Positions 40,731-47,494 of a stretch of DNA of 48,907 nucleotides are shown here, in pieces. Source of the stretch: a virus; the IMG/VR virus record IMGVR_UViG_3300014501_000007, positions 1 through 48,907 of that record, one strand, 5' to 3'. A program made the position numbers and the translations under genes. The notes under the pieces are model-generated. The model ran no database searches. It was not told the DNA's origin and saw only the letters and a program-made list of their open reading frames with translations. Each line of letters starts with the position of its first letter. The first letter of the stretch is position 1.

Positions 40731-41891
40731 TTAAACTCCTCTCATAACCTCAAATTGATTTTGAAACGTTTCTCGAATCTGCTCATGCTCTGCTACGACT
40801 CGTGCTATATCTTCCATACTCACAAAGGCTCCATGTCCTCTTTTTACTTCTGAAGTCTGAGCAGTTCTATACAAGAAGTCGCCTTTTCCGAGCAAGAATT
40901 CAGCGCCATTCTCATCGAGTACAACTCTGGAATCTGTTCCAGTGGGGAGTTTAAAGCATATTCTCGTGGGGAAATTTGCTTTGATGTCTCCGTCGATAAC
41001 TTTGATCGAAGGTCGTTGCGTAGCCGCAATAATGTGAATTCCAGCAGCTCTAGAGATTTGAGCCAGTCCTTTAATAGAATCGCTAATTCTGATTCTTTTT
41101 GAGTCTTTGTCTTCATTTTTCGCAAGCTCCTTGTCTTGACCGATTACGTCTGCGAGTTCGTCTATGATTAGGACGTAGTATGGTTTCTGTCCATAACCTA
41201 GTCTATTATATTCAGTTATATTTCGTGCTAATCCTTTCATAAGCTCTGTACGAAGACGTACTTCTTTCTTAAGCATATGAAGGACATCATAGAGGTCTTC
41301 GATTTTATCAATCATTTCTAAAGTATGATCTAGAGAATTGAATAACGTAAGATCTAATTGCTTTGTATCCACTAAAATGAGCTTCAATTCTGATGACGCC
41401 TTCATCAAAGACAAGCCACAAATTAATTCGCTTAAAAAGACAGACTTCCCAGCGCCAGTACTTCCAGCTATCAAAAGATGGGGTTGAGTAACTAAATCTA
41501 AGCAGAGAGTTTCCCCAGTTACGCCTTTTCCAAGCATAAGTGGAAGATGATATTTTTGCTGTTGTGCTATCTGTAGTGTCTGCCATAAGCAATCATCAAA
41601 CCTAATTAAGGTTCGCTCCTTATTTGGGACCATGATTGAAATTTCGTTTAAGATACGTTGAATAAGGACTGACTCAACGCCGCAAGCTAGAGCTATGTCT
41701 TCAGTCTTGTTTAAGACTTTAGCCAAGGGACTAGTTGCAAGAGGTTTGAAGAAATAAGAAGTAACAACTGGCCCTGGTTCTACGCGATTAAACGTCGCGT
41801 AGAAGCCAAGAGCAGCAAGTTTAGAGGTTATGGCTTTGGCGATAGCAGCGTTTTCAGGTTGTAAGTTCTCGAAAGGATTAGTTTGCTGCAT
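40731..41891 (-). CDS. FtsK/SpoIIIE-type DNA translocase
   Basis: 386 residues. The N-terminal alpha domain (GPVVTSYFFKPLATSPLAKV) is followed by the RecA-like beta domain: Walker A LIAGSTGAGKSVFLSELI near 134-151, Walker B YYVLIIDELADVI, the sensor IIAATQRPS, and the closing RVVLDENGAEFLLGKGDFLY. The gamma winged-helix domain that reads polar DNA signals in bacterial FtsK is absent, and no membrane segment is present. It is a soluble double-strand DNA pump. In a phage it could move, segregate or strip DNA. It overlaps the DUF7352-like gene by 14 nt. Confidence 0.85.
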   Translation of the reverse strand: MQQTNPFENLQPENAAIAKAITSKLAALGFYATFNRVEPGPVVTSYFFKPLATSPLAKVLNKTEDIALACGVESVLIQRILNEISIMVPNKERTLIRFDDCLWQTLQIAQQQKYHLPLMLGKGVTGETLCLDLVTQPHLLIAGSTGAGKSVFLSELICGLSLMKASSELKLILVDTKQLDLTLFNSLDHTLEMIDKIEDLYDVLHMLKKEVRLRTELMKGLARNITEYNRLGYGQKPYYVLIIDELADVIGQDKELAKNEDKDSKRIRISDSIKGLAQISRAAGIHIIAATQRPSIKVIDGDIKANFPTRICFKLPTGTDSRVVLDENGAEFLLGKGDFLYRTAQTSEVKRGHGAFVSMEDIARVVAEHEQIRETFQNQFEVMRGV

Positions 41892-42171
41892 ATTGTGGAA
41901 TCCTTATTTGATTTTCCACTGCACTGTAAATATGCCATAAAAAGTCTCGTAAAATTACAGTGGATAGATATCTTGATTGCTCTGGAATCTCTTGTCCAGT
42001 TCCTACAATGTAAATTGTAGCTTTATGACATATTTCTGTTTTGTCTACTTCAAACCATAAAGTTATTTTATCCATTTGTTTATCCGCAAAAAGAAATTTA
42101 GACCACCTTGGAAGCATGAGAGGTTGCTTATCGACGAAATCTAATTGATACTTATATATTATTCTGGCCAT
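41878..42171 (-). CDS. DUF7352-like small phage protein, 97 aa
   Basis: Beta-rich sequence IIYKYQLDFVDKQPLMLPRW, then FADKQMDKITLWFEVDKTEI, then IYIVGTGQEIPEQSRYLSTV. I recall this arrangement (KYxL, LWxxVD, GTG) as a widespread phage family of unknown function. It overlaps both neighbours (20 nt upstream, 14 nt downstream), so it is coupled to the FtsK-like translocase. Confidence 0.7.
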   Translation of the reverse strand: MARIIYKYQLDFVDKQPLMLPRWSKFLFADKQMDKITLWFEVDKTEICHKATIYIVGTGQEIPEQSRYLSTVILRDFLWHIYSAVENQIRIPQYAAN

Positions 42172-42541
42172 AAAGCTCCTCCAACTCTGAGACTTGAGAC
42201 TCTTTCTCTTTCTTTTTCTCCTCTATGATGATTAAATCAAAAATCAAAGAGAGAGCAGCAGCGTCATTGTATGAGGATGCGATCATTAAAATCATTAATT
42301 CTTTATCCAAGTCTGGTCTGATCTCATGTATATAATTGAATACCACCATCTGCGATGCAAAAGTATTAACTAGGGCTTTTCGCATCCAGCTATAGCGTTC
42401 TGTGTTAGATTCTTTCTCTTCCAGAGTAGCTTTCTTTTCTTGAAGACACTTATTTAAATATTCTTCAAGTGGTTTTCTAAACTTCTCTAACTCTGCGGAC
42501 CAGTTTATATCTTTTATGAGGATTTCATCGGGGTTATCCAT
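42152..42541 (-). CDS. helical hypothetical protein, 129 aa
   Basis: The ATG overlaps the upstream TGA by one base (TGATG). A TTG at 42544 would add one residue. The product is helical, rich in Glu, Lys and Leu, with a coiled coil near 25-45 (EYLNKCLQEKKATLEEKESN) and a charged C-terminal helix. No family is recognised. It lies within the vWA-FtsK gene group. Confidence 0.6.
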   Translation of the reverse strand: MDNPDEILIKDINWSAELEKFRKPLEEYLNKCLQEKKATLEEKESNTERYSWMRKALVNTFASQMVVFNYIHEIRPDLDKELMILMIASSYNDAAALSLIFDLIIIEEKKKEKESQVSELEELYGQNNI

Positions 42542-42699
42542 CAATACTCCTTGCTCAATAAAGGCTCATTAGCAGCTGCAAATATTCGCAATAAATCCAT
42601 ATAATAGCGATCATACATGCTATCGCGTTCATCCACTTCAAGTTGCATTATTAAAGCAGTTGCCATTACTTCAATATCTTTGTATGTATATCGATTCAT
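42541..42699 (-). CDS. small hypothetical protein, 52 aa
   Basis: The ATG at 42699 overlaps the vWA gene stop (ATGA), and its TGA overlaps the next ATG. The product starts MNRYTYKDIEVMATALIMQL and continues as a second helix rich in Tyr, Asp and Arg. Size and composition suggest a helical hairpin. The double overlap supports a real gene. Unknown function. Confidence 0.65.
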   Translation of the reverse strand: MNRYTYKDIEVMATALIMQLEVDERDSMYDRYYMDLLRIFAAANEPLLSKEY

Positions 42700-43433
42700 T
42701 TCAATCTTCCTTCCTCCAACGCCTTTCTTACATTCCCATCATGTAACTGCAACCTAAGAGTCGGTGCAAGATACTTAAATGCACTCTTAAAGTTCACCTT
42801 ATTTCTATCGAACTTCAAAAAATATCCTCCAGTTCTATCTGCAATCTCCTTTAGAAGTACTGCACCGTAGTCAGAGTCTCCTATACAGATAAAGACTGTA
42901 TCTACTGGAGTCTTTTCTTCGATAGCTTGAGTAAGGCATTGTTCTTTCTTCTCTGTGTTATTTGGCTGCCCGTCGCTAAAGATAACATAACGAGAAGCCT
43001 TTGGATTCATCTTTTGTGCCCTGTCAAAGGTTTCAAAGAGTGGCGTGCTGCCACTAACTAGAATGTCTCCATCTGGCCCTACTAGAGCCTTTACTGCTAC
43101 AGATAGAGCAGGTAGATTAGTTGTAAGAGGCTCTAACTGTTGATCTGCGACTTTATTCATCGGATGAATTGATACAGCAGTTTGATTTAAAACGCAGTTA
43201 CGCATAAACTCTACGCAACCTTCTATAGCATCTGTAATCTTCGGACCTGCCATAGAGCCAGAATCATCAAAGATTATACGAATTCGCTCTGAACAATCTT
43301 CGGGTTTGGAGTATTTGATCTCTTGCGATAAAGCTTTAGATTCTTTCTTTATAAGTCCTTCTTGCTTTTGTGCTTGATCTAAAGCTGCCGCGAGGCCACT
43401 TTTCTTTGGGGTGAATTTGAAGCCGTCTGTCAT
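42696..43433 (-). CDS. von Willebrand factor A domain protein
   Basis: 245 residues. The metal-ion-dependent adhesion site is complete: IRIIFDDSGSMAG (Asp56, Ser58, Ser60), VSGSTPLF (Thr130) and YVIFSDGQPNN (Asp154). The N-terminal 45 residues are basic and flexible. Such cytosolic vWA proteins commonly act with a MoxR-type ATPase, but no such ATPase is visible here. The closest ATPase is the FtsK-like translocase a few genes downstream. ATGA overlaps link it to both neighbours. Confidence 0.8.
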   Translation of the reverse strand: MTDGFKFTPKKSGLAAALDQAQKQEGLIKKESKALSQEIKYSKPEDCSERIRIIFDDSGSMAGPKITDAIEGCVEFMRNCVLNQTAVSIHPMNKVADQQLEPLTTNLPALSVAVKALVGPDGDILVSGSTPLFETFDRAQKMNPKASRYVIFSDGQPNNTEKKEQCLTQAIEEKTPVDTVFICIGDSDYGAVLLKEIADRTGGYFLKFDRNKVNFKSAFKYLAPTLRLQLHDGNVRKALEEGRLK

Positions 43434-43579
43434 TGGATTGTATCCTTATCTTCGTCCTCATCTTCATCTTCAAGATCATAGAGTTCATCGAAACAGTCTG
43501 CACAGAGATAACTGTCATCATCAAGTGGTCTGATGTTCAACCTATCTGTAATTTCAACACCACAATTTTCACACTTCAT
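43430..43579 (-). CDS. small zinc-ribbon protein with acidic tail, 49 aa
   Basis: I chose the ATG at 43579 because GAGAGGAG precedes it. A frame to 43636 overlaps the previous gene and adds an unlikely cysteine-rich start. CENC (3-6) and CADC (26-29) form one zinc ribbon, and the last 18 residues are nearly all Asp and Glu. The stop overlaps the vWA start (ATGA). Confidence 0.65.
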   Translation of the reverse strand: MKCENCGVEITDRLNIRPLDDDSYLCADCFDELYDLEDEDEDEDKDTIQ

Positions 43580-43598
43580 CTTTTGCTCCTCTCTCATC

Positions 43599-44729
43599 TT
43601 ACGCTCTATACATCTGCCACAACATATTAAGTTCACTCATCTTCGATCCATCTCCTCCATTTCTATCTGGATGATAGATCAAAGCTGCTTTTCTGTAAAC
43701 TTTGAGTAAGTCTATCGCACTGGATTTAGATAGATCAATCTCTGTTTTTAAGGCTTCAGCCAATATTCCTTGAAGCTTCGCAGCAATAGATTCTTTTGAT
43801 AGACTGCCGCCAGCTACAGGTTGGCCGTAGGAATAGAAGAATTCTTCTGCTTTAGGAATATCTCCCAGTTTTTGCTTTTTGACTCCATCTACAAAGTCTT
43901 GTAGAGAATCATGCTTTTTAAAATAAGATTCTGAGCTTATATATTGCATCGTAAGATAGATCTTCTTTAGAGAGTCAAATTTATCTTGAGGAATAGTCCA
44001 GATATAAGTCTTCGGGTCCATTGTTCTACTATCTCCAGGAATCTGCTTGAGATAATAGCAACAATCTTTTATAGTCGCAAAGACCTTTGCTCCATATACC
44101 TTTTTCTCAGTTGCTGAGATAGAGAAAACAAGACGCACTAAGTCTTGAACTCCCTTATCTGGAAGGGAGATTTGAAATTCCTCATAGTGAAGATAGAGCA
44201 TACTTTGTCCTCTGTAGTAGAGAGATGAAAACGAATCTTTAACTTTTTCAAATCTGTAAGTTCCTGCTTTATCACAATATAGAGATTGTATTTCGCCGTG
44301 AATCTGATGTTTGAACTCAGTGAAAGGAGTTGGGGACCAGAAATATAGAAACTTACAGGCAATACAGACACAATATTCTCCATAAATCCAACGCTCATTG
44401 TCTCTATTATCTAGGAGAAGTTCTTGCTCCTCACAGAAGAGACAATCGTAGACTTTAGCTTCAAGTTTACGACAGTCGTCGCACTTGTTAAAAGTGAGAA
44501 AACAGTGCTTTTTACCGCAGCTTGAACATGCGGGAGCGAGTTCTTCGAGTCTCTCCTTTACCGCTTTTAATTTTACAGCGTCATAGTCATAGTTTCCAGA
44601 TATAAAAATATCTTCTTTTTTAATTTGAGCTTTAATTTTTATTATCTTTTGTATACAATCTGTACAGTAACTACTATTAAATGAATAAAATACTTTCGCT
44701 CCGCATTGTTTACAAGTATTTAATATCAT
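43599..44729 (-). CDS. multi-zinc-ribbon protein with C-terminal J-domain
   Basis: 376 residues from the ATG at 44729 (AGGA six bases upstream). Several CxxC pairs (CKQC, CTDC, CSSC, CDDC, CLFC, CIAC) lie in the first 130 residues and imply three zinc ribbons. The last 50 residues contain LKVYRKAALIYHPDRNGGDG, with the HPD motif of DnaJ-type J-domains followed by a helix (MSELNMLWQMY). J-domains recruit and stimulate DnaK. The middle part is not recognised. An alternative start at 44768 adds 13 residues but lacks a ribosome site. Confidence 0.75.
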   Translation of the reverse strand: MILNTCKQCGAKVFYSFNSSYCTDCIQKIIKIKAQIKKEDIFISGNYDYDAVKLKAVKERLEELAPACSSCGKKHCFLTFNKCDDCRKLEAKVYDCLFCEEQELLLDNRDNERWIYGEYCVCIACKFLYFWSPTPFTEFKHQIHGEIQSLYCDKAGTYRFEKVKDSFSSLYYRGQSMLYLHYEEFQISLPDKGVQDLVRLVFSISATEKKVYGAKVFATIKDCCYYLKQIPGDSRTMDPKTYIWTIPQDKFDSLKKIYLTMQYISSESYFKKHDSLQDFVDGVKKQKLGDIPKAEEFFYSYGQPVAGGSLSKESIAAKLQGILAEALKTEIDLSKSSAIDLLKVYRKAALIYHPDRNGGDGSKMSELNMLWQMYRA

Positions 44730-44749
44730 ACGAAGTCCTAAAACACCTC

Positions 44750-44858
44750 TAGCCATCTCATAGATCAAGCCAAATTCGACTTGTACTAGAGGAGATGGCT
44801 ATCAGTGAATTTTACTTAAGAACAGACCCCCTTGGTCCTCATGAGATTTTAGGGGGTC
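44750..44858 (-). promoter_or_regulatory. two hairpins in the leader of the J-domain gene
   Basis: A perfect 10-bp pairing (44750-44759 with 44792-44801) encloses smaller pairs (TAG/CTA and CAAG/CTTG). A second element pairs GACCCCC (44825-44831) with GGGGGTC (44852-44858). Both lie in the 181-nt gap between the 203-residue gene and the J-domain gene, the first ending 20 bases ahead of the start codon. They may control translation or partially terminate transcription. No T-run follows. Confidence 0.45.
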
Positions 44859-44910
44859 AGACTTAGCATTCGGGCAACCACCTTTGTTTTGGAAGACAAA
44901 TAATAAAGAA

Positions 44911-45522
44911 TTACGACTGTGAAGCCTGCAGTGCCTGAAGCATTGCAATAAGATCAGCAGCACTAACTCCAGAGGCAGTAAGCTTCTTAAGATCACGAGT
45001 AGCTTTTTCCACAGGAGAAAGATTACGCCGCTGAATCTCAGCAGTCAAAAGCTCCCTAGGATCAAATACAGTCTCAGAGAAGGGAAACTTCAAAGTCCCA
45101 TCTTCAACTGTATCCCCAAGAGCCTTTGGAACTACAGTGCTAAAGCGTGAATTAACACCGAGATTAACAATATACATCGCAAGCTCGGGATCATCATCAA
45201 AGTACTTCTCAAATGCCTCAATAGAGCCAAACTTCGGCTTTGCAATAGTCTGCATTGCCTCACATTCCATCTTCGTCCCATCCGTAGGATCAGCAGTCTT
45301 ATCATTTGCTGCTTCATACTTTGAGAAGTTTGGATCTTTCTGTGTAGCAAGCTTTACTTCCCTGATGATTTCTCCCGGTTTACCATCCTTATCTTTTTCA
45401 CGAACTGGACTTCCCTCTTTATCCAGTTTCGTATAGACGCGATAATCTACATTCTCCGTAGAGAGAGGGACTGCGAGAGTGTTAGAGGTTTCAGTGGAGG
45501 GTAGAGCAGCAGTAGTAGACAT
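44911..45522 (-). CDS. hypothetical protein, 203 aa
   Basis: Starts MSTTAALPSTETSNTLAVPL. The first 30 residues are flexible, residues 35-150 are a mixed charged domain (KDKDGKPGEIIREVKLATQK), and the C-terminus is helical (PVEKATRDLKKLTASGVSAA). No cysteine-rich or catalytic pattern appears. AAGGAG lies eleven bases before the ATG, a rather long spacing. It follows the structured non-coding gap 45523-45733. I do not recognise the family. Confidence 0.65.
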   Translation of the reverse strand: MSTTAALPSTETSNTLAVPLSTENVDYRVYTKLDKEGSPVREKDKDGKPGEIIREVKLATQKDPNFSKYEAANDKTADPTDGTKMECEAMQTIAKPKFGSIEAFEKYFDDDPELAMYIVNLGVNSRFSTVVPKALGDTVEDGTLKFPFSETVFDPRELLTAEIQRRNLSPVEKATRDLKKLTASGVSAADLIAMLQALQASQS

Positions 45523-45571
45523 AAATTTAATTGCTCCTTCTTTCGGTTTAGATTAGAATTTAACTACTTTT

Positions 45572-45727
45572 ACTGGCAAAGCCAGAGAGCCTTTGAGATT
45601 TTAAGCTCTATGCTTCTCTTCCGCGAAAATCTAAGAGACTGGTTTTCGCACTTACAGTCTATCTTAGAGGAAACACCTTTAATGGTGTCTAAGAAGAGAA
45701 GCATACAGCCTAAAGCTGCTTAGGCTG
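45572..45727 (-). ncRNA. candidate structured RNA with branched helices
   Basis: The 211-base gap between two minus-strand genes has no reading frame but at least six helices. A long outer stem has 12-13 perfect pairs (45609-45621 with 45693-45705). Inside it are two hairpins (45623-45629 with 45643-45649; 45673-45677 with 45684-45688, extended by 45662-45667 with 45689-45694). Flanking hairpins lie at 45706-45727 (8 bp), 45586-45609 and 45573-45585. This is a three-way-junction architecture, not a tRNA. It would be transcribed from the promoter at 45910-45938. Confidence 0.55.
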
Positions 45728-45733
45728 TTTAAA

Positions 45734-45886
45734 TCAATCCTTTTCAAATACTACTAGTAGCTGATCTTCATCACATATAACGGCTACAAGTTCCTCTCCG
45801 TATTTTTCTTGAAAATACTTAATTGCCTCTTCGGATGTTTCAAAGGCTTTTAATTTTAATTCTATTTCTGCATAATAATTTTTCAT
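45734..45886 (-). CDS. small hypothetical protein, 50 aa
   Basis: The ATG lies about 17 bases after the transcription start predicted from the promoter at 45910-45938. The product is MKNYYAEIELKLKAFETSEE followed by AIKYFQEKYGEELVAVICDE and a short end, a plausible beta-alpha-beta small domain. No family is recognised. A short AG-rich stretch serves as a weak ribosome site. The structured non-coding gap follows. Confidence 0.65.
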   Translation of the reverse strand: MKNYYAEIELKLKAFETSEEAIKYFQEKYGEELVAVICDEDQLLVVFEKD

Positions 45887-45891
45887 GTGCT

Positions 45892-46203
45892 CTAAACCAA
45901 GCCTTTCTGAGTGTACTCCCTCATATCCGGTTTGTCAAGCAAAATCAGCGTCTTGGAGCGGATTTTTTCACTTTGAAGCTGTGCAATTTGCGCTGCCGAA
46001 GGCACCCATTCAGGCTCTCTCGGTTGGATTGAGAGCGGCTTCCAATTCTTGTAGGCTGAGAGCGGCCATCTGCGCCCACACTCTATACATAGATGATGCT
46101 GTTTTTGCGGCGGTAATCTTAACTCTTCGCCTTTAGAGCCAGTGGCGAAGCGCTCGATGATTGTTTCTTTGTGTCTACAAAAAAGCTGTTTTAAGCTTAT
46201 CAT
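45892..46203 (-). CDS. small zinc-binding-like protein, 103 aa
   Basis: A basic N-terminal part (MISLKQLFCRHKETIIERFA) precedes HHLCIECGRRWPL near residues 36-48. Cys, His and the CxxC pair could hold one zinc. The second half is a charged helix (SAAQIAQLQSEKIRSKTL). The GGGAG ribosome site lies in a 17-base leader (46207-46223) that is duplicated before the next upstream gene. The promoter at 45910-45938 lies inside its 3' end. Confidence 0.65.
   Translation of the reverse strand: MISLKQLFCRHKETIIERFATGSKGEELRLPPQKQHHLCIECGRRWPLSAYKNWKPLSIQPREPEWVPSAAQIAQLQSEKIRSKTLILLDKPDMREYTQKGLV
45910..45938 (-). promoter_or_regulatory. sigma70-like promoter (TTGACA-17-TACACT)
   Basis: On the minus strand a consensus TTGACA (45933-45938) is followed by 17 bases and TACACT (45910-45915). 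The plus-strand octamer GTGTACTC (45911-45918) overlaps the -10 box, as at the other candidate operator sites. Initiation near 45903 would serve the 50-residue gene, the structured gap and genes beyond. Confidence 0.6.
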
Positions 46204-46206
46204 CTA

Positions 46207-46448
46207 AAAGCTCCCTTCACGGCAGCGAAGAACGCTGTGTTTTCTAGCTGTGTGTATACCCATCTTTTTCAATTCCAATAAACATTCCACACCATCTTAG
46301 TCCTAAATAGTCGCCGTAATCTTCTACTCGTTTTGCAAATTCATTTAAGCTCTTGCATCCATCATCGCTTCGACGATATAACTTTATGAGCGCAATTTTT
46401 TGTGCGTCTGTCCATTTTAAATTTAACATATAAAGCTCCCTTCACGGC
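46207..46448 (-). repeat. duplicated 17-base translation leader
   Basis: The string GCCGTGAAGGGAGCTTT (minus strand) occurs at 46432-46448 and again at 46207-46223, each time directly before a start codon (46429 and 46203). It contains the GGGAG ribosome site. The two genes it precedes are unlike each other, so the leader was copied without the gene, or was conserved because it is regulated. Confidence 0.7.
46244..46429 (-). CDS. small hypothetical protein, 61 aa
   Basis: Starts MLNLKWTDAQKIALIKLYRR. The first helix pair has the look of a short DNA-binding (SANT/Myb-like) start: W-DAQKIALIKLY and later SLNEFAKRVEDYG. The second half has two aromatic-rich strands. GAAGGGAG lies in the duplicated leader before the ATG. 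DNA binding is a guess, and no family is firmly recognised. Confidence 0.6.
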   Translation of the reverse strand: MLNLKWTDAQKIALIKLYRRSDDGCKSLNEFAKRVEDYGDYLGLRWCGMFIGIEKDGYTHS

Positions 46449-46479
46449 TTAAAAATGACTTCCCTGCGGCGTTGCCGCG

Positions 46480-46734
46480 TTATAATGGTAGTTGTGGCTC
46501 TTTATAAAACCATGAACTATATTGTGCTTTTGCAAGACCACGTTCTTCTAGAATCTTTTTAATCAAGTCTTTCATTCCACATCTTATTCCATGCCCATTT
46601 AAGGCACAGTAAACGAGATTCCATTGTCCTGACCAAACGGAGCCGTGACTATCTCTTTCATCTCGTGTAACTCCGCCTAGCTCTAAATACATATTTACGT
46701 ATTGAGTTTTTGTGAGATTTAATCTTCTTCGCAT
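46480..46734 (-). CDS. small hypothetical protein, 84 aa
   Basis: A strong AAGGGAG precedes the ATG. Basic start (MRRRLNLTKTQYVNMYLELG), a Trp/Gly-rich middle (GSVWSGQWNLVYCALNGHGI) and a basic helix (MKDLIKKILEERGLAKAQY). It could bind nucleic acid, but no family is recognised. The leader region upstream contains the long inverted repeat 46747-46831. Confidence 0.65.
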   Translation of the reverse strand: MRRRLNLTKTQYVNMYLELGGVTRDERDSHGSVWSGQWNLVYCALNGHGIRCGMKDLIKKILEERGLAKAQYSSWFYKEPQLPL

Positions 46735-46746
46735 GATTTAATCTCC

Positions 46747-46831
46747 CTTGAGACATTCTAGGAATTGCAACCTTCCGTTCAAGTACTACGGTGACATTAT
46801 TTTTGAACGTTGCTTTTTAGAATGTCTCAAG
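46747..46831. other. 85-base imperfect inverted repeat (long hairpin)
   Basis: Outer arms of 14 perfect pairs (46747-46760 with 46818-46831) are followed inwards by 5 pairs (46767-46771 with 46809-46813) and 6 pairs (46777-46782 with 46803-46808), with a 20-nt loop. It fills the gap between two small genes on the minus strand. It could be a regulatory RNA, an mRNA-processing site or a remnant of a small mobile element. Confidence 0.55.
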
Positions 46832-46849
46832 CGAGACTAAACTCGCTTT

Positions 46850-47188
46850 TTAGTCTCTTTTCGGATCATATCCCATCTTATGCAAGATATCATCCACGCT
46901 ATTCTCATCCCTAGTATCTCTAACTGGTATAAGTGGATTATCTCCACTAAAGATACCAGTCTTCAAGAATGCATTTGGATTCTCTCTTAGAGCAGAGTCT
47001 ATAACCTTATTGCCGGCAGCGAGCTTTTTATTATCGTTATCTTGACAAGCTGCGGAGCAATAAAGCTCTTTTTCTGAAAGAGCAGAGGATTCAGTCTCGT
47101 TGTATTGATTGAAACAGTTTACACATTCATTCATGCCTCCACGCTTCCCTTCTCTTCTTGAATATAACACTTTACCGATTGTATTCAT
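46850..47188 (-). CDS. small zinc-finger-like protein, 112 aa
   Basis: I chose the ATG at 47188 because AGGAG precedes it and it overlaps the upstream stop (ATGA). A longer frame to 47272 has a low-quality start. CVNC and YCSAAC (near residues 22-48) form a treble-clef type zinc site, as in FCS/MYM-like fingers. The C-terminal part ends VDDILHKMGYDPKRD. Three mutually exclusive hairpins lie at and after the stop codon (46824-46857). Confidence 0.6.
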   Translation of the reverse strand: MNTIGKVLYSRREGKRGGMNECVNCFNQYNETESSALSEKELYCSAACQDNDNKKLAAGNKVIDSALRENPNAFLKTGIFSGDNPLIPVRDTRDENSVDDILHKMGYDPKRD

Positions 47189-47349
47189 ATCTTCACTCCT
47201 AACTGGCGAGCAGCTTCTTTGCCGCCTTCCACGAAGGCCAGAGCTAGAGCAACCTTGAACCAAACCATGCATGCTGATGGGAACATAGGCATCGATTTTT
47301 TGTGTTGTTCCTGTTCCACGAACTCGTTAGCGTACTGTTCCGGAGTCAT
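47185..47349 (-). CDS. small hypothetical protein, 54 aa
   Basis: I chose the ATG at 47349, eight bases after GGGAGG. The same frame stays open upstream to the TTG at 47427 and beyond without a good start. The product starts MTPEQYANEFVEQEQHKKSM, and a hydrophobic helix (MVWFKVALALAFVEGG) follows. GC content is higher than in neighbouring genes. Unknown family. It is coupled to the zinc-finger gene by ATGA. Confidence 0.55.
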   Translation of the reverse strand: MTPEQYANEFVEQEQHKKSMPMFPSACMVWFKVALALAFVEGGKEAARQLGVKI

Positions 47350-47494
47350 ATCTGTATCCTCCCGCCCACCACTCCGTGGTGGATTATCAACTCCCGCATC
47401 TCTGGCTAGAGCATTAAGCTCCAACAATAGCTGTTTCTTTACCGGATTGTTCTGGGCTTCGCGTTCATGGGCACAGTGATTGCTGTTCCCATCG
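47350..47494 (-). other. open frame without a start between two small genes
   Basis: In the frame of the 54-residue gene, bases just upstream encode a protein-like stretch (HCAHEREAQNNPVKKQLLLE and LNALARDAGVDNPP) that runs back to a stop inside the 32-residue gene. Only TTG codons near 47427 could start it, and they lack a ribosome site. Either this is a decayed gene start, a frameshifted product, or an accident of higher GC content. Confidence 0.35.

Noticed and set aside
44802-44996. Minus-strand 64-codon frame
   Set aside because: Overlaps the 203-residue gene in another frame, has no ribosome site, and its end lies in hairpin sequence.
45572-45727. tRNA or hammerhead ribozyme
   Set aside because: Stem lengths do not fit a cloverleaf, no anticodon arm or CCA-type acceptor is present, and the conserved hammerhead core bases are absent.
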